From assembly GCF_018141105.1 (NCBI RefSeq), contig NZ_CP054839.1, forward strand, positions 3,534,001 through 3,598,000: DNA of 64,000 bases. The letters are read 5' to 3'. How positions within the stretch are numbered: position 1 is the first letter of the stretch; every line of letters starts with the position of its first letter. Below the pieces are notes generated by a model, which saw nothing but the letters and a program-made list of their open reading frames with translations, did not search any database and was not told the origin of the DNA. This document shows, in pieces, positions 46,962 to 57,846 of this stretch. The stretch is from Saccharopolyspora erythraea (lineage in GTDB: Bacteria; Actinomycetota; Actinomycetes; Mycobacteriales; Pseudonocardiaceae). A program made the position numbers and the translations under genes.

Positions 46962-48584
46962 ATGTCGACCAGACCAGGCAGGGTGGCGATCCACGAGCAG
47001 TTCGCCACCGATGGTTTCGAGTACATGTTCGGCAATCCCGGCACAGTGGAACAGGGTTTCCTCGACGTCGCGGGCAGCTCCGAGCTGGAGTACGTGCTGG
47101 GACTGCACGAGTCGGTGTCGGTGGGCATGGCCGACGGCTATGCCCGGGCATCGGGAGGGCCGGCACTGGTGCAACTGCACAGCAGCGTCGGCCTGGGCAA
47201 CGCCGTCGGCATGCTCTACCAAGCCAGGCGGGGCGGGGCGCCGCTGGTGGTGGTGGTCGGTGACGCGGGCGTGCGCTACGACGCCATGGACGCCCAGATG
47301 GCCGCGGACCTGGTGTCGATCGCCCAACCGGTCACCAAGTACGCGACGCGGGTGACCGACGAGAGCTCGGTGCTGCGGGTGCTGCGGCGGGCGACGAAGA
47401 TCGCGATGACTCCGCCGTGCGGTCCGGTGGTGGTGGTCCTGCCCGCCGACGTGCTCGACGAACCCAACCACGAGCCGGTGCGGCCGAGCCCGGTGCCGTC
47501 GACGCGGGTGACGCCCGCGCCGGCGACGGTGGCCGACATGGCCAGCCGGTTGCTGGCCGGGCAGCGGCGGCTGGTGCTCATGGGCGACGGCGTCGCAGCC
47601 AGCGGCGCCCAGCGCGAGCTCACGGCGGTGGCCGAGCGGTTGAACGCACCGGTGTGGGGCGTCAACTCCTCGGAGGTCAACTTCGACACCACGCACCGCC
47701 TCTACGGCGGCGAGTTGGGGCACATGTTCGGTACCGACAGCGAACGGGTGGTGCGCAACGCCGATTCGGTGCTCATCGTCGGCACCTACGTCTTCCCCGA
47801 GGTGTTCCCGTTGCTGGACGGACCGTTCCGGGAGGACGCGCACATCGTGCACGTGGACCTGGACCGCTACGAGATCGCGAAGAACCACCCCGTCGATCTC
47901 GGTGTGGCGGCAGATCCGAAGTTGACGCTGGCGGCGTTGGATGCGGAGCTGACCCGCCAGCGTCCGGTGGGCCCCGGCCCCGATCACTTCCCGGAAGGCG
48001 CCGAGCCGAGCCGGACCGAGGTGACCGACGCACCGGAGAGCTTGCTCGGGAGCTTCTCCCGGGAGCTCGCCGAGCGAGCGCCGAGCGACCTGGTGGTCTT
48101 CGACGAGGCGCTGACCGCGTCACCGCAGGTGCTGCGGCATCTGCCGCCGCGTGAGCCGGGGCGGTTCTTCCAGACCCGAGGCGGTTCGCTCGGGGTCGGG
48201 GCACCGGGGGCGATGGGGATCAAGCTGGCCAGGCCGGACGCTCCTGTCGTCGCCTTCACCGGTGACGGCGCCGGCATGTACACCATCCAGGCGCTGTGGA
48301 CGGCGGCCAGGTACGGCATCGACGTCACGATCGTGGTCTGCAACAACGGCCGGTACCGGTTGCTGGACCGCAACATCGAGCAGTACTGGTCGGCGCAGGG
48401 CATCGCGCCGCACGACTACCCGGACGCGTTCGACCTGACGCGGCCGGAGATCGGATTCGGCGAGCTCGCCGCCGGGCTCGGTGTCGCGTCGCGCCGGGTC
48501 ACCGAGCCAGGGGAGGTCGAACCTGCGGTGACGGCCGCGCTCTCCGGAGACGGGCCACTGCTGATCGACCTGGCCGTCGAGTGA
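46962..48584 (+). CDS. thiamine-diphosphate enzyme, benzoylformate decarboxylase-like
   Basis: This 540-residue homotetramer-type ThDP protein has an N-terminal PYR domain with FEYMFGNPGTVEQGFLD, the catalytic Glu in VLGLHESVSVGMADGYARA and the active-site His in QLHSSVGLGNA, as in benzoylformate decarboxylase. A central domain follows. The PP domain carries VVAFTGDGAGMYTIQALW and NNGRYRLL (ThDP/Mg motif GDG...NN). The second catalytic His of benzoylformate decarboxylase is not evident (TYVFPEVFPLL instead). It probably decarboxylates or ligates a 2-oxo acid. Its substrate is presumably made by its operon neighbours. Confidence 0.9.
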   Translation: MSTRPGRVAIHEQFATDGFEYMFGNPGTVEQGFLDVAGSSELEYVLGLHESVSVGMADGYARASGGPALVQLHSSVGLGNAVGMLYQARRGGAPLVVVVGDAGVRYDAMDAQMAADLVSIAQPVTKYATRVTDESSVLRVLRRATKIAMTPPCGPVVVVLPADVLDEPNHEPVRPSPVPSTRVTPAPATVADMASRLLAGQRRLVLMGDGVAASGAQRELTAVAERLNAPVWGVNSSEVNFDTTHRLYGGELGHMFGTDSERVVRNADSVLIVGTYVFPEVFPLLDGPFREDAHIVHVDLDRYEIAKNHPVDLGVAADPKLTLAALDAELTRQRPVGPGPDHFPEGAEPSRTEVTDAPESLLGSFSRELAERAPSDLVVFDEALTASPQVLRHLPPREPGRFFQTRGGSLGVGAPGAMGIKLARPDAPVVAFTGDGAGMYTIQALWTAARYGIDVTIVVCNNGRYRLLDRNIEQYWSAQGIAPHDYPDAFDLTRPEIGFGELAAGLGVASRRVTEPGEVEPAVTAALSGDGPLLIDLAVE

Positions 48585-48594
48585 GAGGAGGACC

Positions 48595-49047
48595 ATGGCC
48601 ACCGATTCGCCGCTGAACGTCGAAGGTGCGCGCGGCTTCGTGCTCCGGTGGTGCGCGGCGCTGGACATGCACATGGAAAGCGCGGAGCTCGGTGAGTTCC
48701 TGGCCAGCGCGGGGCTGGTGTTCGGCTTCCCGCATCGGCTGGTGCGCGACCGCGACGAGTTCGAGCAGTGGTACGACGAAGTGACCACCGTTTTCTTCGA
48801 CGAGGTCCGCGAAGTGCGTGGGATCGAGGTGGAGCTCACCTCCCCGCTGCACGCGGAAGTGCGGGCCCGGGTCAACTGGCAGGCCCGCACCTGGGACCCG
48901 CCTGCCCCGCGCAGTCAGTGGATCGGCTGCGACTGGGTCGAGGAGCTGTCGGTCGTGCTGCAGGACGGCGCGCCGAAGATCCGGACCCGCAGGCTCCGCG
49001 AGCCCGAACCGATGCCGGGTTCGCCGCGGCTGTACGAGGTGAGCTGA
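48595..49047 (+). CDS. NTF2/SnoaL-like small protein
   Basis: This 150-residue protein begins with the helix pair GARGFVLRWCAALDMHMESA. Beta strands follow, typical of an NTF2-like cone (VRGIEVELTSPLHAEVRARV, NWQARTWD, DWVEELSVVLQDG). I place it in the fold class by pattern only. The ribosome site GAGAGGAGG precedes the ATG, 10 bases after the ThDP gene. Its role is probably a small-molecule isomerase or carrier; no catalytic residues can be asserted. Confidence 0.7.
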   Translation: MATDSPLNVEGARGFVLRWCAALDMHMESAELGEFLASAGLVFGFPHRLVRDRDEFEQWYDEVTTVFFDEVREVRGIEVELTSPLHAEVRARVNWQARTWDPPAPRSQWIGCDWVEELSVVLQDGAPKIRTRRLREPEPMPGSPRLYEVS

Positions 49048-49142
49048 CACCTGCCGCCGAAGGCGCGGCCGCGGTGGTGGTCGGTGGTGCGAGCACCACC
49101 GACCACCACCTCTTCCCCACATCGCTAGCGAGGAGTAGCACA

Positions 49143-49745
49143 GTGGACACCCCGAAACGACCGGCGCCGCCCGCGCTCGAGGGCGCGCGCATCGGAATCC
49201 TGCTGGAGAGCGACTACGTCGAGGAGGAGATCTCCTACTACCGGATGCGGTTCGCCGAGGAAGGCGCCGAGGTGGCGCTGCTGACGCGGCTGTGGGGAAA
49301 CCAGTCGCTGGTCTTCACCGGCCACGAGCACGGTGTGCCGCTGACCGTGGACCGTGACCTCGAACAACTCGACTACGGCGAGCTGTCGCGGCTGTCGGCG
49401 CTGATCGTGCCCTCCGGGATGGTCGCCGATCGGCTGCGCTACACCGAGGACCTCGACGTGGTCCCGCCCGCGCTGCGGCTGCTGCAGCGCGCTTTCCGGA
49501 TGCCACGCCTGCTCAAGGTGTTCTCCTGCCACGGGTTGTGGCTGGTGTCGGCGGCGCCCGAGCTGGTGGCCGGGCGCTCGGTCACCTGCCACAACAACCT
49601 GGTCGGCGACGTGCGCAACATGGGTGCGCACCACGTCGACGAGGACGTCGTGGTCGACGGGGATCTGATCACCGGGCGCTCGGTGGAGGTCGCACCTCAG
49701 CTCGCCAGGACGCTGATCGGCCGGCTGGCCGCGGCTGGGCGGTGA
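49143..49745 (+). CDS. DJ-1/PfpI-family protein (short form)
   Basis: This 200-residue PfpI/YhbO-size protein contains RIGILLESDYVEEEISYYRM (conserved Glu in the first loop), GEHG-like GHEHGVPLTVDRDLEQLDYG, and the nucleophile elbow KVFSCHGLWLVSAAPELVAG with Cys in CHG. The last block matches family members annotated as protein deglycase or intracellular protease. The GTG start has GAGGAG eight bases upstream; the 95-base gap before it is the largest inside the operon and may hold a secondary promoter. Its stop overlaps the next ATG. Confidence 0.88.
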   Translation: MDTPKRPAPPALEGARIGILLESDYVEEEISYYRMRFAEEGAEVALLTRLWGNQSLVFTGHEHGVPLTVDRDLEQLDYGELSRLSALIVPSGMVADRLRYTEDLDVVPPALRLLQRAFRMPRLLKVFSCHGLWLVSAAPELVAGRSVTCHNNLVGDVRNMGAHHVDEDVVVDGDLITGRSVEVAPQLARTLIGRLAAAGR

Positions 49746-51576
49746 TGGCGGTGGCTGCGGTCGACTTCACCTTCTCCGACACCGTCGCCGGCTACGTCGT
49801 GCACAGCGGCGACTCCTGGGCACGTCTGAACACTGTGGATGGTCGCGCGGTCACCGTGCGGTTCACTTCGCGCACCCATGCACGCCTGCTGCGCAACCTC
49901 GGCGAACCCTACTCCGACGTCACGGAGCGGATCGCGGAGTTGCTGGTGCCGGGACAGCTGGTCTTCAGCTACGGGCCGGTCTACCCGGAACCGGACGGAC
50001 TGCGGTTCCACTGCGCGCAACTTACCTTCGTCGGCGAGTGCCCGACACGGCCCGTCCACGAGCACCCGCGCTGGTGGGTCGAGCAGCTCACGCAACTGGC
50101 GGCCTTCTACCGGGAGGCGCAGTTCGGCAGCGGCCCGCCCGATTTCACCGGCTACCGCACAGATCTCGGGCTCAGCGGCGCGAAGGCCGGTCGGCGGGTG
50201 CAGGAGACCGACACGATCTCCCGCCTGGTATACGGGATGGCTGCCTCCTACCTGCTGACAGGCGACGAGGACGCGCTCGAGGTCGCCGAGCGCGGTTCCG
50301 CCTACATGCAGGACAACCTGCGCTTCGCCGACGACGATGAACAGGTGACCTACTGGTACCACGGCGTCGAGCTGGACGGGGTGCGCGAGCGCAAGCTGTT
50401 CGCCTCCGAGTTCGGCGACGAAGAGCAGGCGCTGCCGGCCTACGAACAGATCTACGCGCTCGCCGGCCCGGTGCACACCTACCGCGTCACCGGTGACCCG
50501 TCGCTCCGCGCCGACATCGAGGGCACCGTGCGGCTGTTCGAACGCTTCTACGCCGACCCCCAGTACGGCGGCTACTTCTCGCACCTGGACCCGTTGGAGC
50601 TGAGCCCCCGCGCGCGGTCGCTGGGACGCAACCGGTCGCGCAAGAACTGGAACTCCATCGGAGACCACGCTCCCGCCTACCTGTTCAACCTCTACCTGGC
50701 CACCGGCCAGGAGCGGTACCTGCGGATGCTGGAGAGCACCTTCGACCTCGTCGTCTCGCACTTCCCCGCGGACCGGGACCTGGCGGGCGAGCCGTTCGTG
50801 CGGGAGCGGTTCCACCGCGACTGGACGCCGGACCTGGAGTGGGGCTGGCAGCAGAACGGGGCCGTCGTCGGGCACAACCTGAAGATCGCCTGGAACCTGG
50901 CGCGGATGCATTCGCTGGTGCCCAAGCACGACTACCGCGCACTGGCCGAACTCATCGCGAGCCGGATGCCCGACGTGGGCCGGGACCCGCAGCGCGGCGG
51001 GTGGTACGACGTGGTGGACCGGGCCGCCGAGGACGGCAGGCACCGCTTCGCCTGGCACGACCGCAAGACGTGGTGGCAGCAGGAGCAGGCTATCCTGGCC
51101 TACCTGCTGCTGGCCGGCACCACTGGCGCCGCGGAGTACGCGCGGCATGCCCGTGAAGCTTCGGCGTTCTACAACGCCTTCTTCCTGGACCACGATGACG
51201 GCGCGGTGTATTTCGCCGTTCTCTCGGGCGGGCTGCCGTACCTGCTCGGCACCGAGCGCGGCAAGGGCAGCCACTCGATGAGCATGTACCACGCGGCGGA
51301 ACTGTGCTATCTGGCGACCGTCTACACCAGACTCCTGGTTCGGCGGGAGCCGCTGGAGCTGTGGTTCCGGCCGCGTCCCGACGCCGACTTCCCGGGCCGG
51401 GTGTTGCGCGTCGCGCCCGACGCGCTGCCGCCGGGACAGGTGGTCCTGGACCAGGTGCATCTCGACGGCGAGCCCAGCGACGACTTCGATCCGGTGGCGA
51501 TGACCGTGCCGCTGCCCGACAGCGAGCATCCCGTGCGGGTGCGCGTTCGCCTGCGGCCGACCGTGGAGGAGGGCCG

Positions 51577-51580
<4 letters not shown>
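49745..51580 (+). CDS. AGE-like (alpha/alpha)6-barrel protein with N-terminal beta domain
   Basis: This 611-residue protein has residues 1-105 as a beta-rich domain (TFSDTVAGYVVHSGDSWARL). About 110-530 is an (alpha/alpha)6 barrel related to N-acylglucosamine 2-epimerase/cellobiose epimerase. It has the repeated His/Trp/Glu-rich inner surface: WNSIGDHAPAYLFNLYLA, EWGWQQNGAVVGHNLKIAW, FAWHDRKTWWQQEQAILAYL and GKGSHSMSMYHAAELCYLA. A C-terminal beta extension follows. The fold acts on reducing sugars or polysaccharides. It is coupled by overlap to both the DJ-1 gene and glgX, so a sugar or glucan substrate is likely. Confidence 0.8.
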
Positions 51581-53603
<2,023 letters not shown>

Positions 53604-53607
<4 letters not shown>

Positions 53608-53942
53608 CCGCGCAGAGGCAGTCGGAGACCGTGCTGGAGTGCCACCTCGGTTTCAGCGCGGGAACAGCGAGGATCGATCTGGTCGGAGCGCTCGACGAGT
53701 GCGGCGCCGAGATCCTGGCCGCCTACCTGGAGCGTGCCGGGGACGCTGATGTGGACCGGATCGTGCTCAACGTCGCAAACGTCGGCGTGGTGTCCGCGGC
53801 GGCGGTGCGCTGCCTGGCCCACGCCCAGCAGCGGTTCGGTCCCAGCACCTGGTTGATGCTGGCCGGTGCCGACGCGGACCTGCGCGGTGCACTGCGACGG
53901 GCGAGCCTTGATTCGGCGATCGCGCTGGTTCCGGATTCCTGA
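53604..53942 (+). CDS. STAS-domain anti-sigma-factor antagonist-like protein
   Basis: This 112-residue STAS fold contains ARIDLVGALDECGAEILAAY and the phosphoacceptor-region strand/helix RIVLNVANVGVVSAAAVRCL, where the Ser after VV would be the phosphorylated residue of SpoIIAA-like proteins. In partner switching, dephosphorylated antagonists free a sigma factor from its anti-sigma kinase. No kinase or sigma gene is in the window. The start overlaps the glgX stop (ATGA), so it is made in step with GlgX. It is the last gene before a terminator hairpin. Confidence 0.88.
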
Positions 53943-53962
53943 TTCTCCTCGGCCCGGAGAAT
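53942..53962 (+). terminator. terminator hairpin of the ten-gene operon
   Basis: A perfect 7-base stem (ATTCTCC / GGAGAAT) with a 7-base loop begins at the last base of the STAS stop codon. The region beyond is AT-rich by local standards (to about 54250) and holds no gene, so this is the likely end of the operon transcript. Confidence 0.55.
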
Positions 53963-54229
53963 TGATTTCGCAAAACGGCGCGACTCCGATGGTTGTAGTC
54001 TGGTTCGTTTCGGCAGCAAATATGCACCCACGGTGATCGGGTTCGCGCTGTCAATAGTCGTTTCGGGTGGGGATATGCGGCACTTCGTGGCTCGAAAGTT
54101 TGTATGACATACCTCACTAGCGGCCGGAGCAGAGGGCGGAACGTCGGTTGTTTGCGCTATTAATTAATGCTGACGAGCAGCCGGTGTGTCGCGCGAAGGA
54201 ACGTGCTTGATCTATCTGGGGTATCCAAT

Positions 54230-55375
54230 ATGCTACTTTCCGATTCTGATGTGTTAATCGCGGGAACTGTCGGATTTTCGCGGTTTGTCCAGGAGGCGTT
54301 TGCTTCTCTGTCCCGATTGGACCAGCGTCGATGGGCCGAGGTGTACGTGCGCGGCCTGCTGGAGCGGGAGGGAAGAAAGTCCGCGCGCAAGATCGCCGAT
54401 GCCATCCTCGGACTTCCGGTGGCGCAGTCGTTGCAGCAGTTCGTGAACCAGAGCCCCTGGGACTGGCAGCCGGTGCGCCAGTACCTCGCCGCGCACGCCG
54501 TCGAGCACCTGCGACCGAAGGCATGGGTGCTGGACAACACGGTGATCCCGAAAAGCGGCCGTTATTCGGTCGGCGTCGCGCGGCGGTACGTGGAGGCCGA
54601 ACGGCGCACCCTGAATTGCCAGGTGGGTAAAGCGCTCTTCCTTGCCGGTGACGGGGCGGGCGTACCGGTGGACTGGCGGATCGTGCTGCCGGAAAAGTGG
54701 GGTTCGGACGCGCACCTGCGCAAACGCGCTCGCATTCCGGCGGAGGAGCGAAGCGAGCCCGAATGGCGGTATGCCCTCGACCTGGTCGACCAACAGCGGA
54801 ATCGCTGGGCGGGAGATTCGTTGCCGGTCGTGAGCGACGTCCGGAACATGTCCGGCGCCGCGGATCTCGGCCATCGCCTGCACCAGTCGCGAATTGGATT
54901 CGTATTTCAGGTCGGCGCGCGATTACCCTTGGTCCAGGACGACGGCCGAGTTCGCACGGCACTGGACTGCGCGCAGGATGTGATCCGGAACCGGCGGCCC
55001 GCCGTGGTGTGGCGGGGCGACGGTGGCAGCGCTTTCGGGACGTACTTCCTGTCCGTTCCGGTCCAGTTCGAGCCGTCCGGAAAGGTCAGCGCGCCCGCGG
55101 ATGCGGGCCGTTCGTTCCGGCTGATCGTCGAGCGGTCGCCGAACGAGGAGCTGCCGGTGCGGTACTGGCTGACCAACTTCCCGCACCGCATGGGAGGCGA
55201 GGTGGTCGGTCTCGGCAGGCTGGTCGACCAGACCCGCCGCGATCTGCGTGAACTGCGGCTCGACTTCGGGCTGCACGACTTCGAGGGCCGTTCGTTCCGG
55301 GGGTGGCACCACCACATGACGCTGGTCAGCGCCGCCTACGCGTACCACCGCACGCATCTGGCCGGAGTCCGCTGA
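54230..55375 (+). CDS. IS701-like transposase homologue, apparently orphan
   Basis: This 381-residue DDE-type protein has SRLDQRRWAEVYVRGLL near residue 28, then EREGRKSARKIADAI, WVLDNTVIPKSGRYSVGVAR (first Asp) and PVVSDVRNM (second Asp region). The late RDLRELRLDFGLHDFEGRSF with RGWHHHMTLVSAAYAYH resembles the IS701 Glu/His end. I find no flanking inverted repeats, and its 3' end overlaps a convergent gene by 50 bases, so it is probably a fixed, perhaps domesticated copy. The start is uncertain (ATG 54230, or 54167, which adds 21 residues). The upstream 280 bases are AT-rich. Confidence 0.72.
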   Translation: MLLSDSDVLIAGTVGFSRFVQEAFASLSRLDQRRWAEVYVRGLLEREGRKSARKIADAILGLPVAQSLQQFVNQSPWDWQPVRQYLAAHAVEHLRPKAWVLDNTVIPKSGRYSVGVARRYVEAERRTLNCQVGKALFLAGDGAGVPVDWRIVLPEKWGSDAHLRKRARIPAEERSEPEWRYALDLVDQQRNRWAGDSLPVVSDVRNMSGAADLGHRLHQSRIGFVFQVGARLPLVQDDGRVRTALDCAQDVIRNRRPAVVWRGDGGSAFGTYFLSVPVQFEPSGKVSAPADAGRSFRLIVERSPNEELPVRYWLTNFPHRMGGEVVGLGRLVDQTRRDLRELRLDFGLHDFEGRSFRGWHHHMTLVSAAYAYHRTHLAGVR

Positions 55376-56261
55376 CATCTGGTGCGCCAGGAGAGCGTTG
55401 CGGCCCAGCGGTGCGGGGCGCCAAGAGCGCGTCGATCTCGCGCAGGGGCCCGGGGGCGATGTCGAGATCCGTCGCCCTGGCGTGGTTGCGCACGTCCTCC
55501 AGGTTCAGCGCGGTCGGCATCGGGATGAGCCCCTTGTCCAGCAGCCAGGCGAGGGCGAGCTGCGTGGTGGTGATGCCGAGCGCGGCGGCCATCGGACCCA
55601 GCACCGCCTGGAGGAGCTGCTCGTGGGCCGGGGCGTAGCCGCGGGGACCGTGATGCTCGCCGAGCGGATGGCGCGCGAGGAACGCGATGCCGAGTCGCCG
55701 GCAGACCGGCAGCACCTCGTGCTCCGGTTGGCGCTGCATCGGGGAGTAGCTCGAGGACACCGCGGTGACGGCGTGCACGGTCTGGGCCCGCAGGATCATC
55801 TTCCCGGATGTACCGGGCAGGCCGATCCAGCGGATCTTGCCCGCCTGCGCCAGCTCGCCGAGGGTGCTGACGGTTTCCTCGACGGGGGTCGACGGGTCGT
55901 GCCGGCGCAGTGAGTACAGGTCGATGTGGTCGGTGCCGAGCCGGCGAAGGCTGCGGTCGACCGCGCGCATGCACGCGTCGGGGCGCGCCTGCCCGGGAAT
56001 CGTCCGTCCGAGCCGGTCGGTCCGCTCACCGAAGCCTGCGCTCAGGACCAGTTGTTCGCGGCGCCGGGACAGCACTCGTCGCACGACGGTCTCGCTGCGG
56101 TGCGGGCCGGTGATGTCGATGAACGTGATCGATCCGTCCGCGGCCGCGGCCACGGCTGCCGCGATATCGCTTTCGTCGCGTTCGCCGGGTATCGGGTCCG
56201 CGACCTCCACGCCGAGTGCCGACATCTCGGGACCGTTTCGTCCCAGTTTCCGGTATCGCAT
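55326..56261 (-). CDS. aldo/keto-reductase-like protein lacking the catalytic residues
   Basis: This 311-residue TIM-barrel protein of the AKR superfamily has the layout MRYRKLGRNGPEMSALGVEV, DRSLRRLGTDHIDLYSLRR, ELAQAGKIRWIGLPG and LGITTTQLALAWLLDKGLIP. The normal catalytic tetrad is Asp-Tyr-Lys-His. Here Asp remains (FIDITGPH) but the Tyr position is His, the Lys strand reads VLSAGFG instead of VLATKFG-like, and the His in LHR is Arg (LRR). It is therefore likely a non-reductive or pseudo-enzyme, possibly a binding protein. It overlaps the convergent transposase-like gene by 50 bases. Confidence 0.85.
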   Translation of the reverse strand: MRYRKLGRNGPEMSALGVEVADPIPGERDESDIAAAVAAAADGSITFIDITGPHRSETVVRRVLSRRREQLVLSAGFGERTDRLGRTIPGQARPDACMRAVDRSLRRLGTDHIDLYSLRRHDPSTPVEETVSTLGELAQAGKIRWIGLPGTSGKMILRAQTVHAVTAVSSSYSPMQRQPEHEVLPVCRRLGIAFLARHPLGEHHGPRGYAPAHEQLLQAVLGPMAAALGITTTQLALAWLLDKGLIPMPTALNLEDVRNHARATDLDIAPGPLREIDALLAPRTAGPQRSPGAPDVSGLRPDACGGTRRRR

Positions 56262-56328
56262 CTGTTCCCGAATCCCTCGTGTCCGTCGGGCGGGTACAGC
56301 ATGTCGCTACCGGGCCGAAGGTCGCCAG

Positions 56329-56371
56329 GCCGAACGCCGGGTAGTCAGCGCAGGACTACCCGACGTTCGGC
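56329..56371 (-). terminator. strong hairpin downstream of the Rieske oxygenase gene
   Basis: An 18-base stem with one mismatch (left arm starting GCCGAACG, right arm ending CGTTCGGC) encloses a 7-base loop. It lies between the stop of the oxygenase gene and the start of the AKR-like gene, both leftward, so it separates the two transcription units. Confidence 0.6.
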
Positions 56372-56400
56372 CACCGCGAGATTCCGTCACTCGGATGGCC

Positions 56401-56430
56401 CTCTGTCGCTCTCGTCCAAGAGTGACAGAG
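56401..56430 (-). terminator. second hairpin of a tandem terminator
   Basis: Arms CTCTGTCGCTCT and AGAGTGACAGAG pair at 11 of 12 positions around a 6-base loop. It precedes the stronger hairpin in transcription order; the two would act in tandem for the oxygenase transcript. Confidence 0.5.
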
Positions 56431-56530
56431 GCAGAAGCACCAGGGAGTGTTGTCTCGCGGCCGAACAGCGGCGACGCGGTCCGGGCGTCCCGCGCCACCG
56501 CCTGATCCGTTGCTGGAAGGGAGTTCGCCG

Positions 56531-57649
56531 TCAGGAGATCTGCTTCTGGACCCAGTCGTGGAATTCGGCGATGTGGTGTTCGCTGGGGACGAAGACTCCG
56601 CCGCGTGCGTAGCCGCGGGAGTCCATGGCGAGCTGGCAGCGTTCGCAGGCGTCGAAGTCCTGGCGGTTGACGCGGTCGAACAGCTCCACCGAGTGCGACA
56701 GGTCGCGGCCGGAGTCGACGACCTCGGGCAGGTACAGCCAGTCGCACTCGATCAGCGTGCGGTCCGCAGCGACGGGGAACATGCGGTGCAAGATCACGTG
56801 GTCGGGCACCAGGTTGATGAACACCTGCGGGCGCACGGTGATCGCGTAGTAGCGCCGGTCCTGCTCGTCGGACACGCCGGGCAGCCGGTCCAGGCCCTGG
56901 CTGCCGTCGACGGTGAAGCCCTGCACGTCCTCACCGAACTCCGCGCCGTGGCCGACGTAGTACTGCGCGGCGAAGCCGTCGGCGAACTCCGGTAGCACCT
57001 CGGTGAGCTCGGGATGGATCGTGGCGCAGTGGTAGCACTCCATGAAGTTCTCGATGATCTGCTTCCAGTTCGCCTTCACGTCGTAGGTGATGCGCTTGCC
57101 CAGCTTCAGCGCGGCGATGTCGTAGGAGTTGATCGCCCCGGCATCACCCAGCCGCGCGGTGACATCCGAGACCACGGTCTCGTCGAACGACGGCGGCTGC
57201 TCGGCCAGGCACACCCACGCATACCCCAGCCACTCCCGCACGTGCACCCGGTTGAGCCCGAACTCGGTGCGGTCGATGTCGGGCATGTCGTTGAGGTTGG
57301 GCGCGGCGATCAGCTTGCCGTCCAGCCCGTAGGTCCAGGCGTGGTACGGGCACTGGAAAGAACGACGCACCTCGCCCTTGTCTTCGGTGCACAACCGGGC
57401 ACCCCGGTGACGGCAGATGTTGAGAAACGCATTGATCCCGCCGTCCCGGCCGCGGGCGATCAACACGCTCTCCCGCCCGACCTGCACCGTGCGGAACGCA
57501 CCGGGCTTGTCCAGATCATCACAGCGCACCGCACAAAACCACTGCGCCTCCAAAATCCGCGACTGCTCAAGAGAAAAAATCGCCGGGTCGGTGTAGTACT
57601 GGCCCGGCAGCGTCGCCATCAGGCTTTCCGTCGGTCCGGTCGTGGTCAT
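56531..57649 (-). CDS. Rieske non-haem iron oxygenase, large subunit (GbcA-like)
   Basis: This 372-residue oxygenase has a Rieske domain at about 45-125 with [2Fe-2S] ligands CRHRG and CPYHAW. A catalytic domain binds mononuclear iron by the block IIENFMECYHCATIHPEL (2-His) and probably Asp in NRQDFDACERCQ. Overall sequence resembles the betaine/stachydrine-demethylase group (GbcA/Stc2-like) that removes N-methyl groups as formaldehyde, more than aromatic dihydroxylating enzymes. Electron partners would be the ferredoxin and reductase at 59.2-60.8 kb. A formaldehyde dehydrogenase gene lies just upstream, supporting demethylation. Substrate unproven. Confidence 0.87.
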   Translation of the reverse strand: MTTTGPTESLMATLPGQYYTDPAIFSLEQSRILEAQWFCAVRCDDLDKPGAFRTVQVGRESVLIARGRDGGINAFLNICRHRGARLCTEDKGEVRRSFQCPYHAWTYGLDGKLIAAPNLNDMPDIDRTEFGLNRVHVREWLGYAWVCLAEQPPSFDETVVSDVTARLGDAGAINSYDIAALKLGKRITYDVKANWKQIIENFMECYHCATIHPELTEVLPEFADGFAAQYYVGHGAEFGEDVQGFTVDGSQGLDRLPGVSDEQDRRYYAITVRPQVFINLVPDHVILHRMFPVAADRTLIECDWLYLPEVVDSGRDLSHSVELFDRVNRQDFDACERCQLAMDSRGYARGGVFVPSEHHIAEFHDWVQKQIS

Positions 57650-57846
57650 CTCAACCTCACTCGTGTAGTGGGACAACTGGTCTTGTTCGGGACTGACAAA
57701 AACCGGTGGTGACCGCACCGTTGCGGCCTCGACGAGGGCAGGCGGCATCGAGCTCCCGGCCAAGTCGGTGAGCGTGTACGAGAATTCGTTGTCGCGGTGC
57801 GGCGGCGGTTCGCCTCAGGCACCTGTTCCTCCGGCGCGAGCCGGGA

